Made by a program: the position numbers and the translations under genes. DNA of 64,000 nt from an uncultured Alphaproteobacteria bacterium (lineage in GTDB: Bacteria > Pseudomonadota > Alphaproteobacteria > SP197), in assembly GCA_943787175.1 (NCBI GenBank), contig CALSLK010000002.1:1-64000 (forward strand). Reading direction: 5' to 3'. Of this stretch, positions 1 through 10,273 are shown piece after piece. The notes below the pieces were generated by a model. It made no database searches, was not told the origin of the DNA, and saw nothing but the letters and a program-made list of their open reading frames with translations. Within the stretch, counting starts at the first letter, position 1. Each line of letters begins with the position of its first letter.

Positions 1-2
1 CG

Positions 3-2194
3 CGTGTTGAAACGGCGTTGCTGGCGGTGCCCGGCGTCACCCTGGCCGAGGTCAATCTTGCGACCCATCGCGCCCGGGTCACCGCGCTTGCCGGTTCGCT
101 CAGCGACGCCGCGATCATCGAAGCGGTCGCTGGAACCGGCTACGCCGCCCGGCCCGTCGGTCAGACCGGCGATGAAGAAGACGATGGCGAGGCACGCCGT
201 CAGGCCGCCCTGGCTGCTTTGCGCCGCCGTGTCGTGGTTGCAGCGGTTTTCACGGCTCCCCTCGTCATCCTCGCCATGGGGCGTCATATCGGTCCCATCG
301 AGGCCTGGACCGCGGGGATCATGAGTCACCGCGGCTGGATGACCGTGGAACTTTTCCTGGCGCTTCCCGTGCAGGTCTTTGCCGCGGGCCTGTTCTATCG
401 TCTGGCCTGGCGCGAGCTGCGCCATCTCGCGCCGGGCATGAACAGCCTGGTCGCGATCGGCACCACGGCCGCCTTCGGTTACTCCCTGCTTGCCCTTTTG
501 GCCCCCGATCTCTTTCCGGACGGCACGGCAAACTCCTATTTCGAGGCCGCCGCCGTCATCGTCACGCTCATCCTGGTGGGCCGCCTGATGGAGGGTGCCG
601 CCAAGGGCCGGACATCGGCAGTCATCCGCAAGCTGATGCAGCTCGCCCCACCCACGGCACGGGTGCGGCGTGACGGCGAGGACGTCGAGGTTCCGGTCGC
701 CGAAATCGTCGTTGGCGACGTGGTTGTTGTGCGCCCCGGTGAGCGCCTGCCGGTTGATGGCGACGTGCTGGAAGGCACCAGCCATGTCGACGAAGCCATG
801 ATCACCGGCGAGCCCATCCCCGTGGAGAAAGCCATGGGCGATGCCGTCACCGGCGGCACGGTCAACGGCACCGGTGCATTGCTGGTCCGTGCGACGCGCG
901 TGGGCGCAGATACCGTGCTTGCCCAGATCGTTGCCATGGTCGAGGAAGCCCAGGGTTCCAAACCGCCGATCCAGCATATGGCCGACCGCATCGCCGGGGT
1001 CTTCGTGCCCATCGTCATGGTGCTGGCGGTGCTCACCTTTGCCGTCTGGATCGTCTTCGGCCCCCAGCCTTCGCTTTCCTATGCCTTCGTCACGGCGGTT
1101 TCGGTCCTGCTTGTCGCCTGCCCCTGCGCCATGGGCCTTGCCACGCCCACGGCCGTCATGGTTGCCACGGGACGGGGCGCCGGCGCCGGCGTCCTGATCC
1201 GCCAGGGTGCGGCGCTGGAACGCCTTGCAAAGGTCGACATGGCCGTGTTCGACAAAACAGGAACCCTGACCCAGGGACGGCCCACGCTGACGGCCATCGA
1301 AACCGTCGTCGGTGGCGATGAACACCAGGCCCTGGCACTCGCCGCTGCCCTGGAACGCCAGAGCGAACACCCCATCGCGCTCGCCATTGTCGAAGCGGCG
1401 GGCGAGCGCGGCCTGACGCTTGCCGAGGCACGCGACTTCGGCACCGAATCCGGCATGGGCGCGACCGCTGTGGTTGATGGCCACAGCGTCATGATCGGGG
1501 CCGGTCGTTACATGGCCGCCCACGGCATCGACACGTCGGAACTCGCGGTCTCGCCGCGGCGGATCACGCCGGACGCGGTGCAACGCCGGTGTTCCTGGCC
1601 GTCGACGGCAAGCTCGCGGCCTTCCTTGCGGTCGCCGATGCGGTCAAACCCGGCAGCGCCGCCGCGTTGGCCAGACTGGCAAAGATGGGTGTGAAAACCG
1701 CCATGCTGACCGGCGACAACACGCGCACCGCACAGGCCGTTGCCGCTGATCTCGGCATCGACCATGTCCTGGCCGAGGTCATGCCCGGTGACAAGGCTTC
1801 GGAAATCGCGCGTCTGCAGGCCGACGGCGCCACGGTTGCCTTTGTCGGCGACGGGATCAACGACGCACCGGCGCTTGCCGGGGCAGATGTCGGCATCGCC
1901 ATCGGGACCGGCACCGATGTCGCCATCGAGGCCGGCGATGTCGTGCTGATGTCGGGCGACCCTGCCGGCGTCGCCAACGCCATTGCGCTCGGCCGTCGCA
2001 CACTGACCACGATCAAGCAGAACTTCCTGTGGGCCTATCTCTATAACGTGCTGCTTATCCCCGTTGCTGCGGGCCTTCTCTACCCCTTCGCGGGCGTCCT
2101 GATGCACCCCATCTTTGCGGCGCTCGCCATGAGCATCTCCAGCGTTTTCGTCGTCACCAACTCCCTGCGCCTCAACCGCTTCCGCATGGGCTGA
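3..2194 (+). CDS. copA: Copper-type P1B ATPase, 5' truncated by window edge and frameshifted
   Basis: Heavy-metal transporting P-type ATPase of the inner membrane, probably exporting Cu(I). The frame is already open at base 3 and begins inside a heavy-metal-associated domain, so the true start lies upstream of the window. Visible in order: end of the HMA domain, hydrophobic segments, the TGE phosphatase motif (near base 800), the CPC metal-site motif in a membrane helix (near 1119), the DKTGT phosphorylation motif (near 1252), then, in another frame, GDGINDAP (near 1850) and two C-terminal membrane helices. The reading frame shifts by one base between about 1540 and 1570; the downstream part runs from about 1560 to 2194. 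CPC points to copper or silver. The frameshift is either a real lesion or an indel error. Confidence 0.88.
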
Positions 2195-2243
2195 AGGACC
2201 CGAGCCGAACGCGACGCCGTAAGACGCCTATCTGCCCTGTTGG

Positions 2244-2599
2244 TCACGCGGAGACGCAGAGGCGTAGAGAAACAAAAATGCAAGAATGTTGCACGCGGAG
2301 ACGCGGAGGACGCGGAGTTTGAGCTGGCCAGCACGTACTTGATGAACATGCTGTCCCCGCGCGACGCGATGTCAGGGAATGCTTGCCGCGCTGCGCGCGG
2401 CCAAAAGACCACGGCGTCACGACACACCAGGGTGGTTTCTGTTCTGCTACGATGCCGCAGGCTTCTCGAACTCCGCGTCCTCCGCGTCTCCGCGTGCTAA
2501 ACCTCTTTCTTCCAGACAACGCGCCTCGCCACGCGGCCTGCATCAGGCCACCCTGGGAACCGATGCAGATTCTCTCTGCGTCTCTGCGCCTCTGCGTGA
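2244..2599. repeat. Nested inverted-repeat element (GCGGAGACGCGGAG family)
   Basis: A 460-base intergenic stretch carries two nested inverted repeats. The inner pair is a perfect 28-bp inverted repeat (2292-2319 with 2469-2496). The outer pair (2244-2270 with 2573-2599) matches at 23 of 27 positions, and all four mismatches are transitions that keep the same repeated GCGGAGACG theme. The interior has no credible gene. A second, shorter member lies at 10100-10273. The design resembles a non-autonomous MITE-like element, with one copy apparently inserted in another, but no target duplication was recognised. Confidence 0.8.
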
Positions 2600-2656
2600 A
2601 CACACTTGTTTCCCGGTATGGGTGACACCCTGATTGCCGCGCGTTAAAACGCCGCC

Positions 2657-3157
2657 ATGCAAGCGACAGAACACGACCTCATGGCCCGGCTCGATGCGCT
2701 GGGTATCGAAACCACCACCCATCGCCATCCCGCCGTCTTCACGGTGGAGGAGGCGCGCGCCCATTGCAGCCATCTGCCGGGCTGCCATTGCAAGAACCTG
2801 TTTCTCAAAGACAAGAAGGGTGTGCTGTGGCTGGTCGTGGCGCGGGACGATGCGCCGATCTCCATGAAACATCTCGACAAGCAGATCGGCTCGGCACGCC
2901 TTTCCTTCGGCAAGCCCGATCTGCTGCTGGAGGTGCTGGGGGTCATTCCCGGCGCTGTCACGCCCTTCGCACTCATCAACGATGCCGAACAGCGCGTCAA
3001 CGTGGTGCTGGACGCACAAATGATGGCGGCTGATCTCGTCAACTATCACCCGCTTACCAACGAGGCGACGGTGGCGCTGACGCCCGATGCCCTGGTGACC
3101 TTCATCCGTGCCTGCGGCCACGAGCCTGCAATTCTCGAGGTTGACGCTCCCGAATAG
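2657..3157 (+). CDS. ProX/YbaK-family prolyl-tRNA editing (trans-editing deacylase) protein
   Basis: Protein of 166 aa matching the free-standing prolyl-tRNA synthetase-associated editing domain. This family hydrolyses mischarged aminoacyl-tRNA in the cytoplasm; the ProXp-ala branch, studied in Caulobacter, clears Ala-tRNA(Pro). Supporting features are the N-terminal LGIETTTHRHPAVFTVEEA region, the GCHCKNLFLKDKK segment, the SFGKPDLLLEVLGVIPGAVTPF segment (split here as recognisable family signatures) and the FHP-like YHPLTNEATVAL near the C terminus. Length is typical of the single-domain family. It stands alone between the repeat element and the thioredoxin-like gene. The exact tRNA specificity cannot be read from the sequence. 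Confidence 0.85.
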   Translation: MQATEHDLMARLDALGIETTTHRHPAVFTVEEARAHCSHLPGCHCKNLFLKDKKGVLWLVVARDDAPISMKHLDKQIGSARLSFGKPDLLLEVLGVIPGAVTPFALINDAEQRVNVVLDAQMMAADLVNYHPLTNEATVALTPDALVTFIRACGHEPAILEVDAPE

Positions 3158-3271
3158 GTTCGCAGCCGTTGCGAACGGCCTGTGCCGACGCCATTTATCG
3201 GGTAGAAGCAGTCCACAGAATGACTATGCTCGCCCGTCCGTCAGGGACGAGGACAAGGAAAGGTAACGACC

Positions 3272-4181
3272 ATGGCTATGATCATCGGTGAAGGCGGCGG
3301 CGATACGCCGGGCTGCAGCGTTTTCCGTCAAGGATGTCACGACAGAGGGATTCCAGGCCGACGTGCTTGAGGATTCAGTCAACCAGCCGGTCGTTGTCGA
3401 TCTTTGGGCGCCCTGGTGCGAACCCTGCAAGCAGCTCGGCCCGCTCCTGGAAAAGGTCGTCAAGGCGACCAGAGGCGCGGTCAAGATGGTCAAGATCAAC
3501 ATCGATGACGAACCCCAGATCGCTCAGGCCCTGCGCGTGCAGTCCATCCCTGCCGTGTTCGCCTTCGACAAGGGTCAGCCGGTCGACGGGTTTGTCGGGG
3601 TCCAGCCCGAAAGCCAGATCAAGGCCTTTGTCGAGCGTCTTGCCGGCGAGATCGGCCCCAGCCCGGTCGAGCAGGCGCTCGAGCAGGCCGACGCCGCCCT
3701 GGAAGCCGAGGACTTTGCCCAGGCTGCGGGGATCTATCAGCAGGTCATGGGTCATGAGAACGACAACATCGACGCCATTGCCGGCCTCTGCCGCGCGCTG
3801 ATCGGTCTTGGCCAGATCGAAGACGTCACGCAGCTGCTCGATGCGCTGAACGACGACATCAGCAAGGATGACCGCATCCAGGGCGTGCGCGCCCAGCTTG
3901 CGCTGCTGGAAGCAGGCGGCGGTGACACGGCCGAACTGGAAGCCAAGGTGGCTGCCAACGGCAACGACTTCGAGGCCCGGTTCGAACTGGCGCAGGCCTA
4001 TGCCGCGGGGAACAAACGCGACGAAGCGGTCGATCAGCTCATCGCCATCATCGCGGTCAAACGCGACTGGAACGAGGACGCCGCGCGCCAGGAACTGCTG
4101 AAGTTCTTCGAAGCCTTCGGCCCGACCGATCCGGCAACCGTCGAAGGACGTAAGAAGCTGTCATCGGTCTGGTTCAGTTAG
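3272..4181 (+). CDS. ybbN: Thioredoxin-TPR co-chaperone YbbN/CnoX-like, apparent frameshift near N terminus
   Basis: A thioredoxin fold followed by TPR-like helices, about 300 aa, as in YbbN (CnoX) proteins, which bind unfolded clients and hand them to chaperones. The thioredoxin site reads WAPWCEPC, with Glu-Pro between the cysteines instead of the classical Gly-Pro. The N terminus MAMIIGEGGGDTP starts at the ATG at 3272 after an AGGTAACGACC leader, but the rest is in another frame; removing one G from the GGG at about 3313 gives a continuous protein (…GDTP-AAAFSVKDVTTEGF…). Without that correction the only in-frame start is a GTG at 3288 that yields an atypical N terminus. This is best read as a one-base insertion. 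Confidence 0.85.
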
Positions 4182-4190
4182 TGTCCCGAT

Positions 4191-4219
4191 CGCAACGTTC
4201 CCACAGGTCGAACGTTGCG
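4191..4219 (+). terminator. Terminator-like hairpin after ybbN
   Basis: A perfect 10-bp stem (CGCAACGTTC at 4191-4200 with GAACGTTGCG at 4210-4219) and a 9-base loop, ten bases after the ybbN stop. There is no T tract, so it may be a weak or Rho-assisted terminator or an mRNA-stabilising hairpin. Confidence 0.45.
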
Positions 4220-4267
4220 TGAATTGGCACACCAACAATAGGAGCGCGCTTTGCGCGAGCAGGTTTC

Positions 4268-4932
4268 ATGACGGGCATGCCCTATTATCACGCGGTCGGC
4301 GAACTTCCGCGCACCATGGCGATCTTCCCCCTGCCGGGTGCGTTGCTGCTTCCGCGCGGCACACTGCCGCTCAACATCTTCGAGCCGCGTTATCTCACCA
4401 TGATCGAGGATGCGCTGAAGTCCGAACGCCTGATCGGCATGATCCAGCCTGACGAAGAAACGGCCGATATCGGCACCGCCCATTGTTTCGAGGTCGGTTG
4501 CGCCGGACGAATCACCCAGTTCACCGAAACCGACGATGGCCGTTTCCTGATTACCCTGACCGGGGTGGCCCGCTTCCGCATCGCCCGCGAACTTCCCGTG
4601 ATGGACGGGGGATACCGCCTGATCGAACCGGACTTTTCCGGATTTGATGCGGATCTTCGCCCCCAGGGTGGCAGTGGCGCGATTGATCGCGATGCGCTTG
4701 CCCAGCATCTCAAGGCGTTTTTGTGAAAAAGCAGATCGAGGCCAACTGGGAAGCCATCGAACAGGCCGATGACGAAAGCCTGGTCACCGCACTTGCCATG
4801 GTCTGCCCGTTCCAGCCGCCGGAGAAGCAGGCGCTTCTTGAAGCAGCGGATTTTGTCGCGCGCGCGGAAACGCTCATCGCCCTGCTACAGATGGGTGGTG
4901 ACGGTGATGAAGACGATGCCGTGCGGCAATAG
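4268..4932 (+). CDS. LON substrate-binding domain protein, frameshifted at a T run
   Basis: Free-standing homologue of the N-terminal domain of Lon protease (family around 220 aa), lacking ATPase and protease parts; its cellular role is not established. Recognisable: FPLPGALLLPRGTLPLNIFEPRY near residue 20 (family signature, here paraphrased as the PLN-FEPRY motif), then Ile/Gly-rich strands. The frame stops at 4726 directly after TTTTTG, while the typical C-terminal helices (DDESLVTALAMVCPF, EKQALLEAADF) continue in the next frame from about 4723 to 4932. Adding one T to the T5 run at about 4717-4721 restores one continuous protein, so a homopolymer indel is the simplest explanation. Confidence 0.82.
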
Positions 4933-4995
4933 GCCTTTTGGGGTATCCTTCGCTTCAGGGCCCAGACGGGCCGCCGTCCAACGCAGAGAGAACCC

Positions 4996-5181
4996 ATGAC
5001 GCAAGCTGGCGTTGATCCCAAATTGCTCGAAATTCTGGTGTGTCCCCTGACCAAGGGACCGCTTTCCTATGATCGCGAAGCCCAGGAACTGGTCAGCAAG
5101 GAAGCTGGCCTTGCCTATCCCGTTCGCGATGGCATTCCCATCATGCTGGTCGATGAAGCGCGCAAGCTGGACGAGGCATGA
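4996..5181 (+). CDS. Trm112/YcaR-like small protein
   Basis: Protein of 61 aa of the Trm112 family (UPF0434). It contains the family core [14 protein letters not shown] and a C-terminal [12 protein letters not shown] segment. Eukaryotic Trm112 is a partner subunit that activates several tRNA, rRNA and release-factor methyltransferases; in bacteria the role is less clear. Only one of the four zinc-binding cysteines of some relatives (CPLTKGPL) is present, as is common in bacterial members. It overlaps the next gene by 4 bases (ATGA), so the two are translated together. Confidence 0.88.
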   Translation: MTQAGVDPKLLEILVCPLTKGPLSYDREAQELVSKEAGLAYPVRDGIPIMLVDEARKLDEA

Positions 5182-5555
5182 AGTCCGACGCCGAACCCAC
5201 CCGCAATATGCCCACGGAAATCCGCCTGAAATCGGCCGAGAAGATTCTTGAGGTCGATTTTGATGACGGGTTCCAGGCCGCCCTGCCGGCCGAACTGCTG
5301 CGGGTCGAAAGTCCGTCCGCAGAGGTTCAGGGCCATGGCTCGGGCCAGAAGAAGACTCTGCCTGGACGCCGCCATGTCGGCATCATGAATGTCGAGCCGG
5401 TCGGCAACTACGCCATCAAGATCAGCTTTGATGACATGCACGACACCGGGATCTTCTCCTGGAACTACCTCTATGAGCTGGCGCGTGATCAGGAAACGGT
5501 CTGGCAGGATTATCTGGACCGTCTTGAAGAGCAGGGACTCAGTCGCGATCCCTGA
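5178..5555 (+). CDS. DUF971 domain protein
   Basis: Protein of 125 aa made of a single DUF971 domain, the fold found at the N terminus of gamma-butyrobetaine hydroxylase. The core pattern is visible: [38 protein letters not shown], the [16 protein letters not shown] strand and [16 protein letters not shown] (each a known conserved block). Free-standing members are often near Mrp/ApbC and MoaD-type genes and are suspected to take part in metal or Fe-S handling, but no activity is proven. Its start overlaps the Trm112-like gene stop, indicating one transcript. Confidence 0.85.
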   Translation: MKSDAEPTRNMPTEIRLKSAEKILEVDFDDGFQAALPAELLRVESPSAEVQGHGSGQKKTLPGRRHVGIMNVEPVGNYAIKISFDDMHDTGIFSWNYLYELARDQETVWQDYLDRLEEQGLSRDP

Positions 5556-5579
5556 ATGAAGGAGTGGGAAGGTCCTTTC

Positions 5580-5672
5580 ATGACATCCTCACCGCGCAAG
5601 ATATGGGCAGGCTTCGCCTCGGGCTTCCTTTGCGCTGCAACCGGCCTCTTTTTGCCGACGGCCGGCCTCTCC
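5580..5672 (+). pseudogene. Stub of a secreted-protein gene (signal-peptide-like 30 aa)
   Basis: A 30-codon open frame preceded by a purine-rich GGAGTGGGAAGG about 10 bases upstream. The product starts MTSSPRKIWAGF and has a hydrophobic core ending in a LPTAGLS stretch, which looks like a Sec signal peptide. The frame ends at TGATAA, and about 25 bases further the opposite strand carries the truncated end of a sterol desaturase gene. I read it as the 5' end of a gene lost in a rearrangement; it could also be a chance frame. Confidence 0.3.
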
Positions 5673-5696
5673 TGATAAGGCGTCCGGCAGGGAGAA

Positions 5697-6230
5697 ACTG
5701 TCGTTGTTCCATACCGTCGGCGTCACGCTTAGATGATGGGTCTTGTGCCAGCGGTATAGTGGTTTGGTGTGCATTAACCGGTGGCCGAAATAGAACCATG
5801 CGTCATGGAGGACGACGGCAGCGGCGAATGTCCAGATGACATTAAGCGGCGAGAGCGCCAGTGGCGCCTGCGTCCAGCCGGCCGATTGCGCGTAAAGACC
5901 CGCAGTGAGGCAAAATGATGTTCCTGCGAGAGATTTCAGGCTTTGAATGATTTCGGCGCGGGCCGTGCGACGTGCTTTGCGTCCGCGCCCAGAGATGGCG
6001 GGAATTTCACGTTCCGGGAAATGGCGGCCGATCTGGATAAGCGCCCAGCCTAGCCCGAAATACAGTGCCAAATGCGCCACATATGCGCCGAGCCAGAGGA
6101 CAGTAAAGCCGGCTAGCCCGTAGGCGCTAATCCCGTCCAGCAGCCACATCGGGGACCGTTTCAAGCGTTTTGTCGATGCCAGCTCGTGATCTACGTTCGG
6201 ATGGGTGACAGCGCGCATCAGGTTGCGCAA
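5697..6230 (-). pseudogene. Sterol desaturase/fatty acid hydroxylase family, truncated
   Basis: N-terminal part of a membrane-bound di-iron hydroxylase of the sterol desaturase family. Visible: about three hydrophobic helices, then the histidine clusters HDAWFYFGHRLMH and HKTHH. Similarity stops just after VTPTVWN, where family members continue for about 100 more residues with a further HxxHH cluster. The remaining open frame to 5589 is unrelated low-complexity sequence. Without the last histidine cluster the protein could not complete its di-iron site. The upstream end also lacks a clear ATG (only TTG at 6230). A deletion or rearrangement junction near 5690-5700 is likely. Confidence 0.65.
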
Positions 6231-6380
6231 TGCCCATAGCGAGCGCCGTCGAAAAACACCATGTTCGCTTCGATGGCCTCCTCGATAGAGGGCAACTGGC
6301 GATGCCGATGGCTGCTCCAGATCGGGTTATTGGCTGCAACGATCTACTACGGGCTGCCTCAGCGCGCCATACGGCTTGAT

Positions 6381-6940
6381 TTAGAACCGCGCCCCTGAGG
6401 CTTCCATGAATGCGATTTCCTCCTATCGTCGATGGCGCGCCCGAGGCACGGCATTCCTGCCCGGGAATCTCCCAAATCGTTGAACAAGCTGGCGGTGCAT
6501 TTTCCGCAAACGCCAGCCACTGGGCGCCGCCAAGGTCGGTGTCAAGACGGATACTCTCATTCTGCATGTTGCGATCCTCCGAGTGTTCAAACGGCAGATA
6601 GAGGAACATGCGCTGAAACGGGTTCATGGCATTGTCCCAACCCTTGGCGACAGCCGTTTGGGCGGCCTCATGCGCAACTGGATCTGTCGCGATCGGGCGA
6701 CCGTCTTCGCGAAAGCGGTTTCCTGCTATCTGGTCGGTCAGGCATGACCGAAAGCCAGCAAGCTGCCAGGCTCATCTAGCCATGAAAATAATGCACCGCT
6801 ATGGGCGCTTTCCCACGGCGAAGATGTGCACGCCACGGCATTCCTCGTCAAATTCAGGGCCGCCATAGAACCAGGCGTCGCGCATTCGATAAGGCTCCTG
6901 GCCGAACCAGTCATGTGAGAAGATCTTTGGGCGCTGTCAT
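6381..6940 (-). pseudogene. DUF924 family protein remnant with multiple frameshifts
   Basis: Translating the minus strand across frames recovers a DUF924 protein: an ATG at 6938-6940 with MTAPKDLL, then WFGQEPYRMRDAWFYGG, FSWLDEPGSLLA, the GNRFREDGRPIATDP block, FLYLPFEHSED (the family hallmark), HRQLVQRFGRFPGRN, and a terminal EEIAFMEASGARF stop at 6381. At least four one-base shifts and one in-frame stop separate these blocks. The family has a helical bundle and unknown function. Almost every family block survives, so decay is recent or the shifts are sequence errors. Confidence 0.7.
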
Positions 6941-7163
6941 CCGGGGTTTCCTGTTTACGAGCCTGCCACTGGGAACAAGTGTGAATCGGACGGGCATGAT
7001 CGGCAACCGGGTTGTTTCTGGCTGTCGTCGAAGGGCAGACCTGGTCGGCAGAAAATCGTTTGGGGTGCAGTGCCGGGTTGCAACTCGCGCGTTCGCCAGG
7101 TTCTGGGCGCACTGATGCCATCAGCTTCCTGTTTATCCATGTTCTGACAGTCATGCGGCGTTG

Positions 7164-8132
7164 TCAGTCGCGGTTGAACAGGCGTCCCAGAAGCCCCCTG
7201 CGGCGCGGTTCGTCCTCGTCTTCGGGCATGGACGGCGGCTGCAGTGCCGATTGGCGAATCTGTGCCGCGACCTCTTCGGCGCGCGGGTCGGTATGACGCG
7301 GTGTCGTTGCCTGCATCTGGCGTGGTTTGACCGTGCCGCCGACCTGGGCCGGTGGCGTGGAAAACTCGGATGCCGGTTCGGGCTGCGCCGCTGGCTCTTG
7401 CGGTGGCGAGACCGTGTTGAAGGCCTCGGGCTTCACGATGGGCGCGGGCGGTTCCGGAGCCGATGCTGCTCCGGTGCAGGTGCCTGTACTGCTGCGGCTT
7501 GCTACGGGCTCGGGTTCGGCGGCAGGTGCAGGCGCAACTGGCCGCGGGTTCCGGCTCCGGCTCGGGTCGGGGTGCCTCCACCTTGGTCGCCAGCATGGTC
7601 AGGGCTTCGGCGATCGCGCCCATCTGTTCCTGGCGGCGCCCTTCGGCCGAGGCCATGGCCGCCATCTGCTCGGCCAGGCGCGCCTGTTCCTCGGCGATGG
7701 CCTGTCGCGCGATGGTCGATCTCCACCGGCTTTGCGGCATTGCGTTCGACCGTCTGCATGACGCCATACATGGCCGCGGCGATCTGCTCCATGCGGCCGG
7801 TCAGCACGGCCTCCGTCCGGTCGATCCGTGTGGCAAGCGCGCCCTCGTTGCCGCCCTTTTCCAGGTGCTGCACCAGCGCGCCCAGCGCGCCCGCCAGTTC
7901 CGGCGTGCGGTCCGTGGTGGCGGGCAGGTTGGCCTGGCCGGTCTCGGGCTCGCCCTCGCCCAGATCACGGTCGGCCGCGCGGATCACCGTTTCGGTCAGC
8001 CACTCGCCGATGGTCATGTGCCTGACGGTGGGCCGCACGCGCAGCCTTGGCACGGGCTTCGCGCGCAACACCGCGCACGGACCAGGGTTGCCTGTCCTTC
8101 ACCGCCCCAACTTTCGCGTCAGAATTCACCAT
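7164..8132 (-). CDS. Alphaproteobacterial coiled-coil protein with C-terminal basic tail, frameshifted
   Basis: Minus-strand pieces in three frames join into one protein: ATG at 8130-8132 (MVNSDAKV), an Arg/Ala-rich helix ending in MTIGEWLTETVI, a region predicted to be helical (ALATRIDRTEAVLTGRMEQI), a Gln/Glu-rich helix (IAEEQARLAEQMAAMASAEG), a Pro/Glu-rich linker and a terminal RRRGLLGRLFNRD. Opening arginine-rich helix plus GEWL resembles the N terminus of PodJ-like and related alphaproteobacterial proteins of unknown role. At least three frameshifts are needed. No catalytic motif is seen; a structural or scaffold role is only a guess. Confidence 0.5.
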
Positions 8133-8370
8133 CGCCCCATGGTGCGGGAAGACGAGTCGCGATTCCAGCGGTTTCGAGCAGGGAGTTGCACCATTCCGGG
8201 CAGAAGGTCACCGATCAAAGGATGGCAAGCCCGGCTTGGCGTCCTTTGAAGGGCCGCGACTGCGGCCCCGCGCCGCATGGCGCGTGAGCCAAGGGATACG
8301 GATGTATCCCGCCCGGCGCCTGAGGGCTCCCAAAGACGAACCTTCAGGTTCGGCTTTGGGAATACGAACA

Positions 8371-9985
8371 TCAATAACCCAATGCGATACCGTCTTTTCG
8401 GGGTTCAGTGCCGCCTGCCAGCGTGCCCTGGTCCCAGTCGATCCAGATCGCCTGTCCGCCGCCGAAGGCTTCGGGCGTGATGGCGACCACGTTGTGTCCC
8501 CGGCGGGCGAGGTCGTGCATGACGTGGGGCGGGAATCGACGGCTCGACATAGACCGCGCCGCGTTCATGACAGAAGCGGGGCAGGTCCAGGGCCTGCTGC
8601 GGGTCCATGCCGTAGATGCAGCATGTTCTCGAGGACATGGGTGTGGCCCCAGGGCTGGTAGTCGCCGCCCATCACGCCGAACGGCATGATCGCGCGTTCG
8701 CCCCGGGTCAGCATCGCCGGGATGATCGTGTGCATGGGCCGCTTGCCCGGCGCGATGTTGTTGCGGTGGCCAGGCTCGATGACAAAGCCGCAGCCGCGGT
8801 TCTGCAGCACGACGCCGGACTTCGGCGCGACCCGCGCCGACCCGAAGGAGAAGTAGGTCGAGTTGATGAAGCTGGCCGCGTTGCGGTCCTTGTCGACCAC
8901 GGTCAGGTAGACCGTGTTGGGCGTGCTGGGCAGGCTGGGGCCCGGCACCTTCCTTCATGGCGCGGTGCGGGATCGATATCGGCGCGCAGCATGTCGGCGT
9001 AGTCATCCGACAGCAGGGTCTCGACCGGAATGTCGGCCATGGCCGGATCGGCGACATATTCGGCACGGTCGCGGAAGGCCAGGCGTCCGGCCTCGATCGT
9101 CAGGTGCAGGCGATCCGCCGAAAGCGGGTCCATCGAGCCGATGTCGTAGCCCTTCAGGATGTTCATCATGATCAGCGCCACGATGCCCTGGCCGTTGGGC
9201 GGGCATTCGTGGACGCGATAGCCGTTCATCTCGGTCGAGATGGGATCGACATACTCGCCGGCCGCTGCGGCAAAATCGTCCAGCGTGTGCAGGCCGCCCA
9301 GCTCGTTGAGGTAGCCGACAATGTCTTCGGCAACCCAGCCCGTGTAGAACCCGTCGCGCCCCTTGGCCGCGACCGCTTCCATGGTCTTGGCGAGCAGCGG
9401 CTGCGTGTGCTTGGAGCCCAGGCTGGGCGCGTGTCCGCCGACCAGCAGGATGTTCTTGGCGTTGGCGTCGCGGGATAGGCGGGCCTCGGCATCGACCCAG
9501 GATTCATGGACGACCGGGGCAATCGTATAGCCCTCAGCGGCATGATGGATGGCCGGGCGCAGGACTTCACCGATCTCCAGATTGCCGTGGTCTTCGACCA
9601 GACGGCACCAGGCATCGATTGTGCCTGGTACAGTAACGGCGTGCGGGCTCTCGGTTCCAAAGGACTTGATGCCGTTTTCCAGGAACCACTCGGCGTTGGC
9701 AGCACCCGGCGCACGACCCGAGCCGTTATAGGCAATGACATTGGCCGTGCCCTTGGGCGCATAGAGACAAAAGACGTCGCCGCCCACACCGGTCGACATC
9801 GGTTCGACCACCGCAAGCGTTGCTGCTGCCGCAACTGCGGCATCCATGGCGTTGCCGCCAGCGCGCAGAATATCGATGGCGGTCATCGACGCTGCAGGGT
9901 GCGACGTGCAGGCCATGCCGTGTTCGGCATAGGCGGTGGAACGGGGCGGGGAATAGCTGTTACGCATCGGTCTGGATCTCGCCAT
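8371..9985 (-). CDS. ggt: Gamma-glutamyltransferase/acylase-type Ntn hydrolase, multiply frameshifted
   Basis: Secreted or periplasmic-type GGT family enzyme that self-cleaves and uses the new N-terminal Thr as nucleophile to transfer or hydrolyse gamma-glutamyl groups; the NTVYLTVVD motif (near 8910) replaces the TTH motif of classical GGT and is typical of the GGT-like acylase branch. Start chosen at ATG 9983-9985 (MARSRPMRN); the frame upstream to 10132 runs into the repeat element. Large-subunit blocks are clear ([35 protein letters not shown]). At least four shifts occur after about 8970, yet [23 protein letters not shown] and [10 protein letters not shown] survive. Either a young pseudogene or sequence errors. 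Confidence 0.72.
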
Positions 9986-10099
9986 GGGAAAAGAAGCCTT
10001 CGGGATGAATGGGCAGCATACAACATGACAAGAGACCGAAGCACCACCCTCGAAATTCACTGATGCATGAGAGGCACGTTGGCCCACGAAGAAAAGTTG

Positions 10100-10273
10100 T
10101 TCACGCGGAGACGCGGAGAACGCGGAGTTCATTGCATGATTACATCAGGAGCGTGTTGCTTGATAACGTCGCTGCGTGCACGCGGCAGTCACAACACGCT
10201 TGGACTGCGTGCGACGACACATGGCAACCCGCCGACCTTTCAATTCGCTCACACCTCCGCGTCTCCGCGTGAA
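10100..10273. repeat. 174-bp inverted-repeat element, second copy of the GCGGAGACGCGGAG family
   Basis: Perfect 19-bp terminal inverted repeats (TTCACGCGGAGACGCGGAG at 10100-10118, its complement at 10255-10273) enclose about 136 bases without coding content. The arms are nearly identical to the arms of the 2244-2599 element, but the interiors do not match. It fills most of the 388-base gap between ggt and the Rieske oxygenase gene. Confidence 0.8.

Noticed and set aside
2244-2599. GC-rich direct motifs considered as a CRISPR array
   Set aside because: Units are not evenly spaced and lack unique spacers; they are inverted, not direct, repeats.
3158-3176. Short hairpin GTTCGC…GCGAAC after the ProX editing gene considered as a terminator
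   Set aside because: Six-base stem without a T tract; too weak to support as a terminator.
5589-6950. Considered a mobile element insertion as cause of the damage
   Set aside because: No transposase, integrase or clear target duplications in this stretch; only truncated and frameshifted genes.
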